From Alicyclobacillus sacchari (lineage in GTDB: Bacteria > Bacillota > Bacilli > Alicyclobacillales > Alicyclobacillaceae), in assembly GCF_004366795.1 (NCBI RefSeq), contig NZ_SORF01000008.1, positions 79,992 through 143,991 on the forward strand: a stretch of DNA of 64,000 bases. The letters are read 5' to 3'. Both the position numbers and the translations under genes were made by a program. Shown in pieces: positions 8,802 through 17,392 of this stretch. The notes beneath the pieces are model-generated. The model ran no database searches and was not told the origin of the DNA. It saw nothing but the letters and a program-made list of their open reading frames with translations. Numbering within the stretch: the first letter of the stretch is position 1; each line of letters opens with the position of its first letter.

Positions 8802-9449
8802 CTAACATTGCACGCCGATTTCGCGCAAAAAGGCCCTGGCAATGACCATGTGTCCACTCACGTACGGATGAACGCGATCCCCAGACCAACTCCACGTGGT
8901 CAGGTGCTGCAGGCGCTCATCAAACTCAGCCTGAATATCGATGAACGTCGCACCGGTCTCTTCCGCAACCGTTTTCATGGAATCCGCGTATGCGTCTACC
9001 ATCGCGCGCATCGGATCACTCCGATTGAGTTCGAGGAAAAATGGGCTTAACAAGAACATTTCCTTTACGCGCGGAAGTGTCTTGGTGACCAGTGACCGCA
9101 ACGTCTCTCGATAACGATCCAGACTGACATGGTTCTCGTACAATAGGCGCGAATCGAACTGCCGCCAGACATCGTTAACCCCAATCATCACCGACACGTA
9201 GTCGGGGCGCTGATCAATCACGTCGCGCTGCCAGCGCTCTTGCAAATCGACCACGGTATTGCCGCTCGTCCCGACGTTGACGACGCGTATTGGCCGATCT
9301 GGATACAATGCCTGCAATAAACCGTCGACAAACGCGACGTAACCAAAGCCGAGCCCGCCGCGAGGCGCTTCGCCGATCGGTTGATTGCGGCCGCAGTCGG
9401 TGATGGAATCGCCAATCATCACAAGTTTGCTGTTTGCTTCTAACCGCAT
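8802..9449 (-). CDS. SGNH/GDSL-family hydrolase
   Basis: A 215-residue cytoplasmic esterase of the SGNH superfamily, typically acting on acetylated or acylated carbohydrates or lipids. The four diagnostic blocks are present: MIGDSITDCGR (nucleophile Ser), NVGTSGNTV (Gly), MIGVNDVWR (Asn), and DRVHPYVSGH (Asp and His). No signal peptide is seen. The ATG at 9449 has GGAGGCG upstream, and it ends convergent with the aldo/keto reductase. It most resembles carbohydrate-esterase-type GDSL proteins, but the substrate is not determinable here. Confidence 0.88.
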   Translation of the reverse strand: MRLEANSKLVMIGDSITDCGRNQPIGEAPRGGLGFGYVAFVDGLLQALYPDRPIRVVNVGTSGNTVVDLQERWQRDVIDQRPDYVSVMIGVNDVWRQFDSRLLYENHVSLDRYRETLRSLVTKTLPRVKEMFLLSPFFLELNRSDPMRAMVDAYADSMKTVAEETGATFIDIQAEFDERLQHLTTWSWSGDRVHPYVSGHMVIARAFLREIGVQC

Positions 9450-9472
9450 CCCACACTCGCCTCCGTTCCTAT

Positions 9473-10300
9473 CTATCCTAGCACACTTTTCTGACGCGTT
9501 ATCCAAAGTTTCCATAGGTTTGCCGCCATCAGACCGATGAACAAATACAACAGGCCGCCAAAAGTCAGGTAGATCAAGCTGCTGACGATGGCTGAAATAG
9601 CACCAAACCCAATCTGGTGGCGATAGCGGGCCGGTGACGTGGGCGGATCGGTCAACATGAAACAGGCGAGAAACAATGCTGAATTGATGATCGGGTTACG
9701 AAACGCGTCTGCGGCCAAAGCGACGTGAAAAGCGCCTTCGAAGGCGAAAAAAGCTAGATAGACCGCAAAAAATGAGAAGAATTGCGGGAACTTGTTGACA
9801 CGCTGGACGATGGCGTAGCCGATGACGAGCAGGATCGCGGCGCTCCACGCCGGCATGGCGGATAAATCACCCCACCAACTTTCGCTGGCGTGGAATCCTG
9901 CAACGGCGACGAGTAAGCCGACCGCCGCCGGATTCAAGATGGGCTTGCGGCCAATCTTCAGCACATGCTTGGACGCAATGGCGATGGCCGTCGTGGCCAT
10001 GACGACAGGAATCGGAGTGTCTGCGGCGAGTACCAGGCCGATGATGATGGCCGTCACCAAGCCACCGTCAGACAGCCGAACAGGATAGCGGCGCAACCAG
10101 AGTGCGACGGTGTCACAGGCTACCGCGGTGGCCACCGCGACCAAGACATTGGCGACACCGCGCAGCGTGCCACTGTCGATCGCGCCGATACACATGAGCA
10201 CGCACAACAGCACGAGCACAAACCCTTTCGGCGTCCGCAGATAGCGCATTAGCTTCGAATGTCGCCGCCGCGCCAGCGGGATCGTATGCGCTTCACTCAT
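9473..10300 (-). CDS. RnfD/NqrB-like membrane protein
   Basis: A 275-residue integral membrane protein with about eight or nine helices, fitting the RnfD/NqrB fold. Family marks are KPILNPAAVG in the middle and MLTDPPTSPARY towards the C-terminus, comparable to the conserved TDPVTSP region of RnfD. In Rnf and Nqr complexes this subunit can carry covalent FMN on an SGAT-type Thr; I see no such motif here. It is the last gene of a three-gene operon behind an FMN-binding protein and ApbE, and its start overlaps the ApbE stop by 8 bases. Confidence 0.8.
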   Translation of the reverse strand: MSEAHTIPLARRRHSKLMRYLRTPKGFVLVLLCVLMCIGAIDSGTLRGVANVLVAVATAVACDTVALWLRRYPVRLSDGGLVTAIIIGLVLAADTPIPVVMATTAIAIASKHVLKIGRKPILNPAAVGLLVAVAGFHASESWWGDLSAMPAWSAAILLVIGYAIVQRVNKFPQFFSFFAVYLAFFAFEGAFHVALAADAFRNPIINSALFLACFMLTDPPTSPARYRHQIGFGAISAIVSSLIYLTFGGLLYLFIGLMAANLWKLWITRQKSVLG

Positions 10301-11210
10301 CTGTGTACACCTCCCATTGGTCCGTTGTAAACGTCGATAAATCCGGCATGATGAACAGTCCTTCGACGCCACACTTGGCGAGCAGGGCCCTTCCCTCGTC
10401 GGGGCCAAGCACCATCGCCGCCGTCGACAACGCATCTGCCATCATCGCATAGCGGGCGATCACGGTCACACTCGCCGGCGAAGTCCCTCCTCGTTGCGGC
10501 AGAACAATATGCGATGCCCCTGGCTCAACTCGGCTTTTGCGCTCATAATCGCCCGATGTACAGACCGCGCAATTCGATATGGCTAAGGTCGCCACAGTGG
10601 CACCGGACACGCGCGGATGGCGGATACCGATCCGCCACGGCTTGCCGTCCGGACGAAGCCCACCGGCATAGATATCGCCACCTGCATCGATGACAAAGCC
10701 ATCGAGTTCCTGCAATTGCGTTGCGGCGAGATCGACAGCGAAGCCCTTCGCGACTGCACCGAGATCGATCACAACCGGTCGGTGCAGCGTCACGGTCCGG
10801 TGCTCATCATCCAACGTGATGTCCCGATACGTCACGTCGTCCGGTACCGATACGCTGGCGATGGAGCAGCCGGATTGATAATCGATCGCAAAGCCAAGGC
10901 GTTCCATGCGGCGGCCAACGGCGGGATCGAACTGACCAGCCGTGATGTCCGCGATCGTAAGCGCAAATCGCAGCGGATGATACAACAAAGGCGACACGAC
11001 AACAGCTTCGCCGACGTGGTGGAGCAGCCGCCTGACCTCGCTGTCGGAACGGAACCGCGAACAGCTCGCCTCAACTTCGTAAAACGGACGGATTGCGCTC
11101 TCGATGCGAAGTCCGATGTCAGCCTCCGCATGGTGCCGCGATACTCCTGTTATGGCTACCCGCGTGTCCATCGCGACGAACGCCTTCTGCACAGAAGCCG
11201 GCCGCTCCAT
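10293..11210 (-). CDS. apbE: FAD:protein FMN transferase (ApbE family), copy 2
   Basis: A 305-residue ApbE-family flavin transferase. Motifs in order include AMDTRVAI near the start, CSRFRSDSEV, DLGAVAKGFAVD, IDAGGDIYAGG, CTSGDYER and SHIVLP. It should transfer FMN to the Thr of the SGAT motif in the protein encoded just upstream. The ATG at 11210 is favoured over the one at 11216 because AAGGGTGAG ends too near the latter. It overlaps the RnfD-like gene downstream, showing coupled translation. It is clearly diverged from copy 1. Confidence 0.88.
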   Translation of the reverse strand: MERPASVQKAFVAMDTRVAITGVSRHHAEADIGLRIESAIRPFYEVEASCSRFRSDSEVRRLLHHVGEAVVVSPLLYHPLRFALTIADITAGQFDPAVGRRMERLGFAIDYQSGCSIASVSVPDDVTYRDITLDDEHRTVTLHRPVVIDLGAVAKGFAVDLAATQLQELDGFVIDAGGDIYAGGLRPDGKPWRIGIRHPRVSGATVATLAISNCAVCTSGDYERKSRVEPGASHIVLPQRGGTSPASVTVIARYAMMADALSTAAMVLGPDEGRALLAKCGVEGLFIMPDLSTFTTDQWEVYTDE

Positions 11211-11217
11211 CGGCATC

Positions 11218-11730
11218 TCACCCTTTATCGTTTGGATTCTGTGCCTGGTCCAAGGCCTGTTGAACCGCCATCGCAAACGCGTACGAACTGAGCGTAGCAC
11301 CGGAGACAAAGTCCACATCGGCACTTTGCTTTGCGATCACTTCGTTCGGCAGCACGGGATCGATATCGCTTTGCGGATAGTGAGTGTCGCACTGCGTGAT
11401 TTCCACTTGCGCAATTTTACCGTCCCGGATGATCACCGAAACGACAACGGTGCCAATTTGGTCAGATCCGGAGCCTTGATAAGTCCCATCTATGTATTTT
11501 GCTGTCGACTTTGGCCGGCTTGTCTCACGGTTGCCGGCTGTCGCTGTATCGTTGGTCGTATGCGTCGAAGCAGGCCGTTCGTTTCGGCTGGTCGTGCCCG
11601 ATCCGCCGCTTGGCACACCGACCACCGGTTTATCTGCGGATTGTGCGGTCACGGCATAGCCTGCGGCATACATCGCGCCAAGCGCCACGGTGCACATCGC
11701 AATCAGCTGCTTACTCATTTGCTTCGCCAT
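11218..11730 (-). CDS. Secreted FMN-binding domain protein
   Basis: A 170-residue exported protein. It has an N-terminal signal or anchor (about residues 9-33), a Ser/Thr-rich linker, and an FMN_bind domain containing VSGATLSSYAF near the C-terminus; the Thr in SGAT is the usual attachment site for covalent FMN. Such proteins carry electrons on the outer face of the membrane. The gene is first in an operon with apbE and an RnfD-like gene, with no more than a few bases between genes. The ATG at 11730 is best placed after GGGGTG; starts at 11736 and 11739 are possible. Confidence 0.85.
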   Translation of the reverse strand: MAKQMSKQLIAMCTVALGAMYAAGYAVTAQSADKPVVGVPSGGSGTTSRNERPASTHTTNDTATAGNRETSRPKSTAKYIDGTYQGSGSDQIGTVVVSVIIRDGKIAQVEITQCDTHYPQSDIDPVLPNEVIAKQSADVDFVSGATLSSYAFAMAVQQALDQAQNPNDKG

Positions 11731-11855
11731 CCACATCACCCCGCTCTACCCGTATCAGAATGTGGTTCAAACGATGATTCCAGTAAGCAGTATAGCCTCT
11801 GAATCTTGAAAAACGATTGGCGGTTCCCTCGAAAGGCCCCAATCATACCATACCA

Positions 11856-11894
11856 AAACAAAACAGACTGGCATCCGGCCAGCCTGTTTTGTTT
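11856..11894. terminator. Intrinsic terminator hairpin
   Basis: AAACAAAACAG and CTGTTTTGTTT with CTGG/CCAG form a 15-bp stem with one mismatch and a 7-base loop. It lies just downstream of the small gene at 11904-12125 and also reads as a terminator on the other strand. Confidence 0.8.
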
Positions 11895-11903
11895 GCTGCT
11901 CAG

Positions 11904-12125
11904 TTACTCCTCGATACCCTTCTCGGTCTCTTCGACAAAGCCGAGTACTGTGAAGAACCTGCCCTCAAAACTCGACGCTTCGACGTAGCCGTTGTGCAAG
12001 AGACGGTAGATGGCCGTGCGCGCCAGAGCACCGCGGCGGAACTGCGGAGCCCCTGCACTGCTGATGGACCGCAAGACCCGGTTTGTGCGATTGTCGATGG
12101 TCAGAACCACAGTCGATGTCTTCAC
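11904..12125 (-). CDS. Small hypothetical protein
   Basis: A 73-residue soluble protein of no recognised family. It starts MKTSTVVLTIDNRTNRVLRS and ends in an acidic stretch. The GTG start at 12125 has AGGTGAAGG upstream, and a strong terminator follows the stop. These translation and termination signals support a real gene; function is unknown. Confidence 0.5.
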   Translation of the reverse strand: MKTSTVVLTIDNRTNRVLRSISSAGAPQFRRGALARTAIYRLLHNGYVEASSFEGRFFTVLGFVEETEKGIEE

Positions 12126-12243
12126 GTTCCTTCACCTGCCTTCCTGACATTCGTGCCCGCCCCATGGCAGCGAACACACCGTATACAATGCTGCCTTGTC
12201 CCGAATTGACATGGACAAGCGCCGAAGGTCAGGAAGAAGACGC

Positions 12244-12292
12244 AAAGCAGGGCAGGATGACCAACGCTAGATGGCCAACCCGCCCTGCTTTT
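12244..12292. terminator. Intrinsic terminator hairpin
   Basis: AAAGCAGGGC and GCCCTGCTTT form a 10-bp stem with a 28-base loop just downstream of the small gene at 12302-12499. The A-run reads as a T-run on the minus strand. Confidence 0.65.
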
Positions 12293-12301
12293 GGACAATC
12301 C

Positions 12302-12499
12302 TCATTCGACGTCATCCGGGATGCCGGCTGTCGCCTGCAGATTCCGTACACGACCTTCGTCCAGAAAGACGATGCCGTCACTGGTGCCGGCAAAGTAGAC
12401 ATCTCGGACCTGTTCGCGCGTCACGCGCAGACCCTCGCCATCATCGTGCAAAGGATGGTCAACTTCCACCTCTGGCACATACGGCCTCTTCACAGGCAT
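12302..12499 (-). CDS. Small hypothetical protein
   Basis: A 65-residue protein with no recognised domain, opening MPVKRPYVPEVEVDHPLHDD and acidic overall. Start choice is uncertain: a G-rich stretch sits directly against the ATG at 12499, while a GTG 12 bases upstream and another 6 bases downstream are also possible. A terminator follows the stop. It may be a real small gene, but coding evidence is only moderate. Confidence 0.4.
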   Translation of the reverse strand: MPVKRPYVPEVEVDHPLHDDGEGLRVTREQVRDVYFAGTSDGIVFLDEGRVRNLQATAGIPDDVE

Positions 12500-12565
12500 C
12501 CCCCCGTCCACCGAATGTGATCGTCAAACGTAGTGTGGCCGGGAGTTCACAATACATACCCAATC

Positions 12566-14074
12566 TCAAGCGACCTGCTTTTGTTGTTCCATCACCTTTT
12601 GATGCGAAGGGAGGAACCACGAGACGATAAGCGTCAATAAGCCGATACCAAACATCGTGATGAAAATGTGGTGTAATGCATGGGCAAGCATTTGATCGAC
12701 AAACTGCTTCATCCTTGCCGAAAGACCTGCGGCCGAACCGCCGCCGCTAAGCTCATTGAGGATGCCGGTAAGGCGACTTGGATTCAGCCCAGAAACACCT
12801 TGTGCATGCCGTGTGGCGTAATCCTGAATCCCAGCGTTAAAGAGTGCTCCGAAGACTGTGACACCAATGGTTTGGCCGAGAGATCGCGAGAACTGATTCG
12901 ATCCCGTCGCTGCGCCGCGCATGTGCCAGGGCACCGCCGATTGAATCATCACCGTGGTCGGCGTCGTCATGTAGCCCATGCCGAGGCCCATGACCACCAT
13001 GATGCCCACGAAGAACCAATAAGGTGAGTGCAGCGCGACGGCCAACAACCAAAGGGTGGCACAGGCGACCAAGATGGCGCCAATCACCGTCGTCCGCTTC
13101 GCTCCGACGCGATACATGAAACGTCCGGCAAATGTCGACCCGAGCGGCCACGCAATCGACATCGGCATAAGTGTCAGGCCGGAACTGGTCGCACTGTGGC
13201 CGAGGATGGTTTGAATCCACATCGGTAGATATACGTTGGCACCAATCAACACGAAACTCGAAAGAAAGCCGATCACGTTCGAGACGGCGATGACCGGATT
13301 CGAAAATAAACTCAACGGCAACATAGGTTCCTTTGCCATCCGCTCAATCCAGACAAATCCTGCAAGAAACACAGCGGCCACGACAAACAAGCCAATGACG
13401 ATGCCACTATTCCAAGCGTACTTGCTGCCACCGTTCAACAAGGCGTAAAGCAAAGCGGATACGCCGACGGTGAAGACGGCCGCACCGAGATAATCGATAG
13501 ATTTCGTGTGTCGCTCAAACTTCTCATGCAAGAACAGCAGCACCAAAATAAAGGAAACGGCGCCAACCGGCACGTTGATATAGAAGATCCAACGCCAGCT
13601 AACGTGATCGACAAACAGACCGCCGACGAGCGGCCCGAGCAGGCCAGCCACGCCCCATACCGAGCTGAACAGCCCTTGCATACGCGCACGCTGTTCACCA
13701 GGGAAAAGATCGCCGATGATGGTAAAGGTAACAGGCATCACGGCGCCAGCGCCAATTCCTTGAAAAGCGCGGAACCAGACCAATTCCGTCATGTTTTGTG
13801 ACGCACCGGAAAGAGCGGACCCAAGAACGAATAGAATGACACCGATGCTAAAAATCACTTTGCGGCCAAAGAGGTCGGCTAACTTTCCGTATATTGGTGT
13901 CGTCACACTGGTTGTGAGCGTGTAGATGGCAAACACCCAGCTATAAAGACTGAGACCGTGCAATTCGCGCACGATGTGCGGCATCGCCGTACTGACAACG
14001 GTGACGTCAATAGCGACGAGGAACACGGCGACCAACATTGCAACCGTCACCATTTGGCGGTTTGTGTGTCGCAC
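12566..14074 (-). CDS. DHA2-family multidrug MFS transporter (EmrB/QacA type)
   Basis: A 502-residue, 14-helix drug:proton antiporter. Diagnostic features are FLVAIDVTVVSTAMP in helix 1, motif A GKLADLFGRKVIF, and the motif C region RAFQGIGAGAVMPVTF. It exports hydrophobic or cationic compounds at the cytoplasmic membrane. The GTG start at 14074 has GAGGAGG about 11 bases upstream. No regulator of the TetR or MarR type is adjacent, so its inducer cannot be guessed. Confidence 0.9.
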   Translation of the reverse strand: MRHTNRQMVTVAMLVAVFLVAIDVTVVSTAMPHIVRELHGLSLYSWVFAIYTLTTSVTTPIYGKLADLFGRKVIFSIGVILFVLGSALSGASQNMTELVWFRAFQGIGAGAVMPVTFTIIGDLFPGEQRARMQGLFSSVWGVAGLLGPLVGGLFVDHVSWRWIFYINVPVGAVSFILVLLFLHEKFERHTKSIDYLGAAVFTVGVSALLYALLNGGSKYAWNSGIVIGLFVVAAVFLAGFVWIERMAKEPMLPLSLFSNPVIAVSNVIGFLSSFVLIGANVYLPMWIQTILGHSATSSGLTLMPMSIAWPLGSTFAGRFMYRVGAKRTTVIGAILVACATLWLLAVALHSPYWFFVGIMVVMGLGMGYMTTPTTVMIQSAVPWHMRGAATGSNQFSRSLGQTIGVTVFGALFNAGIQDYATRHAQGVSGLNPSRLTGILNELSGGGSAAGLSARMKQFVDQMLAHALHHIFITMFGIGLLTLIVSWFLPSHQKVMEQQKQVA

Positions 14075-14168
14075 TCGGGATTTCCCTCCTCAATATCAAT
14101 GGCAAACAACTCGCCGCCTTACCATAACGAAACTCACTATACTTTTTCAAGTATTTTCTACAAGGTCG

Positions 14169-15029
14169 TCACACGCTCAATTGCACGTTGTCAATGAGGC
14201 GCGCCTTGCCGAAATAGGCGGCTACCGCGAGCATGACATCCCCTTCGATCACGTCGATCGACTCCAGGTTAGCCAACGAGACGACCTCGGCATAATCCAA
14301 GCGGGCGACGGGATCCGCCACGATGCGCTCGCGCATGCCGGACGCAATCGCTTGGCCGTCGCGGTTGCCACGCGCAATTTCCCCCTGCGCCCAGGCGAGC
14401 GTTCGATAGAGTATGACTGCGTGATCGCGCTCATCAGGTGTCAGGTAGACGTTGCGCGAACTTTTCGCGAGTCCATCGGGCTCGCGCACCGTCGGCACGG
14501 AGACAATGCGTATGGGCATGTTCAGGTCGGCGACCATGCGGCGGATGATGGCGAGTTGCTGGCCGTCCTTTTGGCCAAAGCACGCCACGTCGGGAGCGAC
14601 AATATGAAATAGTTTTGAGACGACCGTCGCAACGCCGGCAAAGTGGCCAGGCCGCGTCTTGCCACACAGCTTGGCAGCCATCTCTGGAAGTTGCACCGTT
14701 GTCGCCATCTGCTGCGGATACATCTCGGCGACCGTAGGCGTGAACGCCACGTCGCACTGGCCACTTGTGGCAAGCAGGCGCAAATCCCGATCAAGATCGC
14801 GCGGATAGCTACTTAGATCTTCATTGGCACCGAACTGCAGAGGATTTACAAAGATGCTTACCACAACGAAATCCGCCTCGCGGCTCGCGGCCTCGACCAG
14901 CGCGAGATGGCCCTCATGCAGATAGCCCATCGTTGGCACGAGCGCGATCCGCTTGCCATCCGCTCTCGCCGCCGCGACCGCTTGACGGACGCCAGCAATG
15001 GTTTCGCTTTGCATAAACGACTTAGTCAA
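14169..15029 (-). CDS. panC: Pantothenate synthetase (pantoate-beta-alanine ligase)
   Basis: PanC joins pantoate and beta-alanine with ATP, the last step to pantothenate. Visible are the HIGH-type nucleotide motif PTMGYLHEGHLALV, VSIFVNPLQFG, KDGQQLAIIRRM and the KMSKS-like LAKSSRNVYL. Length fits the family. The start is ambiguous: the TTG at 15029 has AAAGGATGAG at good spacing; ATG at 15014 matches homologue length best but lacks a ribosome site; ATG at 15038 is too close. It overlaps the panB 3' end by 8 bases, so the two are translationally coupled. Confidence 0.93.
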   Translation of the reverse strand: MTKSFMQSETIAGVRQAVAAARADGKRIALVPTMGYLHEGHLALVEAASREADFVVVSIFVNPLQFGANEDLSSYPRDLDRDLRLLATSGQCDVAFTPTVAEMYPQQMATTVQLPEMAAKLCGKTRPGHFAGVATVVSKLFHIVAPDVACFGQKDGQQLAIIRRMVADLNMPIRIVSVPTVREPDGLAKSSRNVYLTPDERDHAVILYRTLAWAQGEIARGNRDGQAIASGMRERIVADPVARLDYAEVVSLANLESIDVIEGDVMLAVAAYFGKARLIDNVQLSV

Positions 15030-15891
15030 GATTCTCATCCTTTCGCTGCAACATCTCCAAAAACGCTTCGTGCTCGTTTCGCTGCAGGTGAACCGTCTGT
15101 TCTTCGCCTGGGAAGGTACCCGTCTGCACCTCATCGACGTACTGCTGTGCCGCCGTCACAATGGTGTCGGCAATGGCGGCGTAGCGCTTGTTGTGTTTCG
15201 GGATGTAGCCCGACGTATATCCGATGAAATCGTGGAAGACGAGCACCTGGCCATCGCACAGGGCGCCTGCGCCAATCCCGATGGTCGGGATCGCAAGCCG
15301 TTCCGTCACAGCGGCGGCAACTTCTGCCGGTACGGCCTCGAGAACGATGGCAAACGCCCCCGCTTCCTCAAGCGCCTTCGCATCCTCGATCATCTGCATC
15401 GCCGCGTCCGCCGTTTTTCCTTGGACGGCAAATCCGCCAAACGCATGTACCGATTGCGGTGTCAGACCGATATGTCCCATGACGGGAACACCAGCCTGTA
15501 CGAGTCTCGTGATCGTCGGCGCCAGTTCCCGCCCACCTTCCAACTTCAAGCCGTGCACGCCGCCTTCTTGCATGATGCGTGCGGCGCTGCGCATCGCCTC
15601 CTCGGGCGTGACTTGGTAGGTTAGGAACGGCAAATCTGCGACAACCATGGCGCCGTTTGTCGCACCGCGCGACACCATGCTCGCGTGGTAAATCATCTGA
15701 TCCAACGTGACTGGGACGGTCGTCGACTGCCCTTGCACCACCATCCCCAGCGAATCGCCAATTAACAATATATGCACGCCCGCCTCCGACAGCAGCCGCG
15801 CCGTGGGATAGTCATATGCCGTCATCATTGCAATCTTTTCGCCAGCCTGCTTCATCTTGGCGAGTGTTCGCACGGTTACGTTCTTTGCCAT
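15022..15891 (-). CDS. panB: 3-methyl-2-oxobutanoate hydroxymethyltransferase
   Basis: A 289-residue PanB, which makes ketopantoate from 2-oxoisovalerate and methylene-tetrahydrofolate. Family motifs include MTAYDYPTARLL, GDSLGMVVQGQSTTVPVTLD, the catalytic region KLEGG, and IGIGAGALCDGQVLV. Ribosome site AGGGGGAG precedes the ATG at 15891. The gene sits directly between the DUF2520 gene (its stop abuts the panB start) and panC. No panD is present in the window. Confidence 0.95.
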   Translation of the reverse strand: MAKNVTVRTLAKMKQAGEKIAMMTAYDYPTARLLSEAGVHILLIGDSLGMVVQGQSTTVPVTLDQMIYHASMVSRGATNGAMVVADLPFLTYQVTPEEAMRSAARIMQEGGVHGLKLEGGRELAPTITRLVQAGVPVMGHIGLTPQSVHAFGGFAVQGKTADAAMQMIEDAKALEEAGAFAIVLEAVPAEVAAAVTERLAIPTIGIGAGALCDGQVLVFHDFIGYTSGYIPKHNKRYAAIADTIVTAAQQYVDEVQTGTFPGEEQTVHLQRNEHEAFLEMLQRKDENLD

Positions 15892-16827
15892 TTAGACTCC
15901 CCCTGTTTCAGATCCAAGCCATTGCGTGAATTCGTCAGCCTGCTCGTCACCGATGCCGCCCTTCGCATGGGCGATAGGCACGGTTGCCCGGGCCAACGCG
16001 AGGTACACGGCATGGGCCTGCGGATCGCTGACGAGCGCGGCGAGGTGTTTCGCCACGGTTGAAACGTCTCCCCGTTCGATAGGCCCGGTCAACGCCTGTG
16101 GTATGCCTAGTCGATCCACGTTCTCGATGGTGCCGCGAACCAAAGGCAGCAAACTGCGCACGCCATCTGGCAGCGGAGCCAATCTCGCGGCCGTCGCTAA
16201 AAGTGCCACCAAGGCATTCGACGCGAGGACCGCCGCGGCGTGATAGGCGACTTTGTCCTGCGCGGCCAAGAGGAATGGGTGACCTCCCCAGTGCCTTGCC
16301 CAGGCAAAGGCCGCCTGCACGACGTCGGGATGGCCTTCCACGGCAATCGCGATCCCTGTCAGGGCCTTGGCACCATCGGCGTGATCGGCAAACGTCTGCA
16401 ATGGATGCACGCTGCCCACGCGAGCACCGCGATCCGCCGCTACGGCAAGCGCGGTACTCGCCAGCGCACCCGAGGTATGGATGATCATCTGACCGGGACG
16501 TATCATGTCGAGTTCGCACAAGCGAGCGGCAACATTAGAAATCTCTCGATCCGGAACTGTGACCCAGATCACATCTGCGGCCCGAACCTGCGACGCGGCG
16601 TCGCTCCATTTTAGGACAGGGACGCCGGTCGCTTGTCGAAAGCGAGAGGCGTGGTGACTGCCTTCGTCCCGTTGCAGAGCACAAACAACGTCGGCTCCCA
16701 TAGCTTTGCAAGCACACGCCAAGGCCGTTCCAACCCTGCCAGGGCCAACGATGGCCATCACAGAGGACAGCGAATTTATCGACTCTTCGTGATCTGCCAA
16801 TTCGCGTTCGACTCCCCATGTTGACAT
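15892..16827 (-). CDS. Rossmann-fold DUF2520 protein, candidate ketopantoate reductase
   Basis: A 311-residue protein with an NAD(P)-binding Rossmann domain (AIVGPGRVGTALA at about residues 23-35) and a C-terminal helical DUF2520 domain (about 170-300, including VAYHAAAVLASN). It heads the panB-panC operon with no gap to panB. The missing pathway step is reduction of ketopantoate to pantoate, and no panE is nearby, so it could be an alternative ketopantoate reductase of the PanG kind. That assignment is inference from fold and context. Start at 16827 is preferred over the internal ATG at 16761; GGATGAG is close. Confidence 0.8.
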   Translation of the reverse strand: MSTWGVERELADHEESINSLSSVMAIVGPGRVGTALACACKAMGADVVCALQRDEGSHHASRFRQATGVPVLKWSDAASQVRAADVIWVTVPDREISNVAARLCELDMIRPGQMIIHTSGALASTALAVAADRGARVGSVHPLQTFADHADGAKALTGIAIAVEGHPDVVQAAFAWARHWGGHPFLLAAQDKVAYHAAAVLASNALVALLATAARLAPLPDGVRSLLPLVRGTIENVDRLGIPQALTGPIERGDVSTVAKHLAALVSDPQAHAVYLALARATVPIAHAKGGIGDEQADEFTQWLGSETGGV

Positions 16828-17014
16828 CTCATCCGCAGGTAATTGTACCAATCTTCCATGCGAATGTGGAACGCGTATGAACACAGGCGAAACGGGTATA
16901 GCGCACTCGCGCCAGTGGTACACCAGATCCTAAGGGAAACGTCGAAGCATCCACAGGATGCTTGCGGCAGACCCTCGCTCAACCAGAAAACGAACCACCC
17001 TGGGGGGAATCGAT

Positions 17015-17365
17015 ATGGAGAAATGGCTGCAATCCTCTGCTTCGGTGCCAAAATACGCTCGAATTTGCGGGCTCGTCGCGCTTTCCATCGCCATCTTGTG
17101 CGCCATCACGCCGACATTTGGCGTGCTGCGGCTTGAGCCGGCGGCCGTCGTGCTTGGCGCCGTCGCCTTGTTCGGAGGCTTTCGTGGCGTCGGCGCGGGT
17201 ATCCTCGTCATGTGTGCGATGGACCTGATTTTGAGCCCCGCATTTTGGACCAACGTCACTTGGGCGACCAGTCCTTATTCCGTCGTGGATCACTCACTCG
17301 CGTACTTTGACGTCGTCGGCATCATCGCGATGTCGGCCCTTTTGTTCCGGCGGACGCACGAGTGA
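17015..17365 (+). CDS. Small integral membrane protein, unknown
   Basis: A 116-residue protein with about three hydrophobic segments: SIAILCAITPTFGV, AAVVLGAVALFGGFRGVGAG and VVGIIAMSALLF, ending in a short basic tail. No family recognised. The ATG at 17015 has GGGGGG upstream. The MFS gene follows within about 30 bases on the same strand, so the two may be cotranscribed. Confidence 0.6.
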   Translation: MEKWLQSSASVPKYARICGLVALSIAILCAITPTFGVLRLEPAAVVLGAVALFGGFRGVGAGILVMCAMDLILSPAFWTNVTWATSPYSVVDHSLAYFDVVGIIAMSALLFRRTHE

Positions 17366-17392
17366 CGCACAGACAAGGGAGATGCGCACAGC

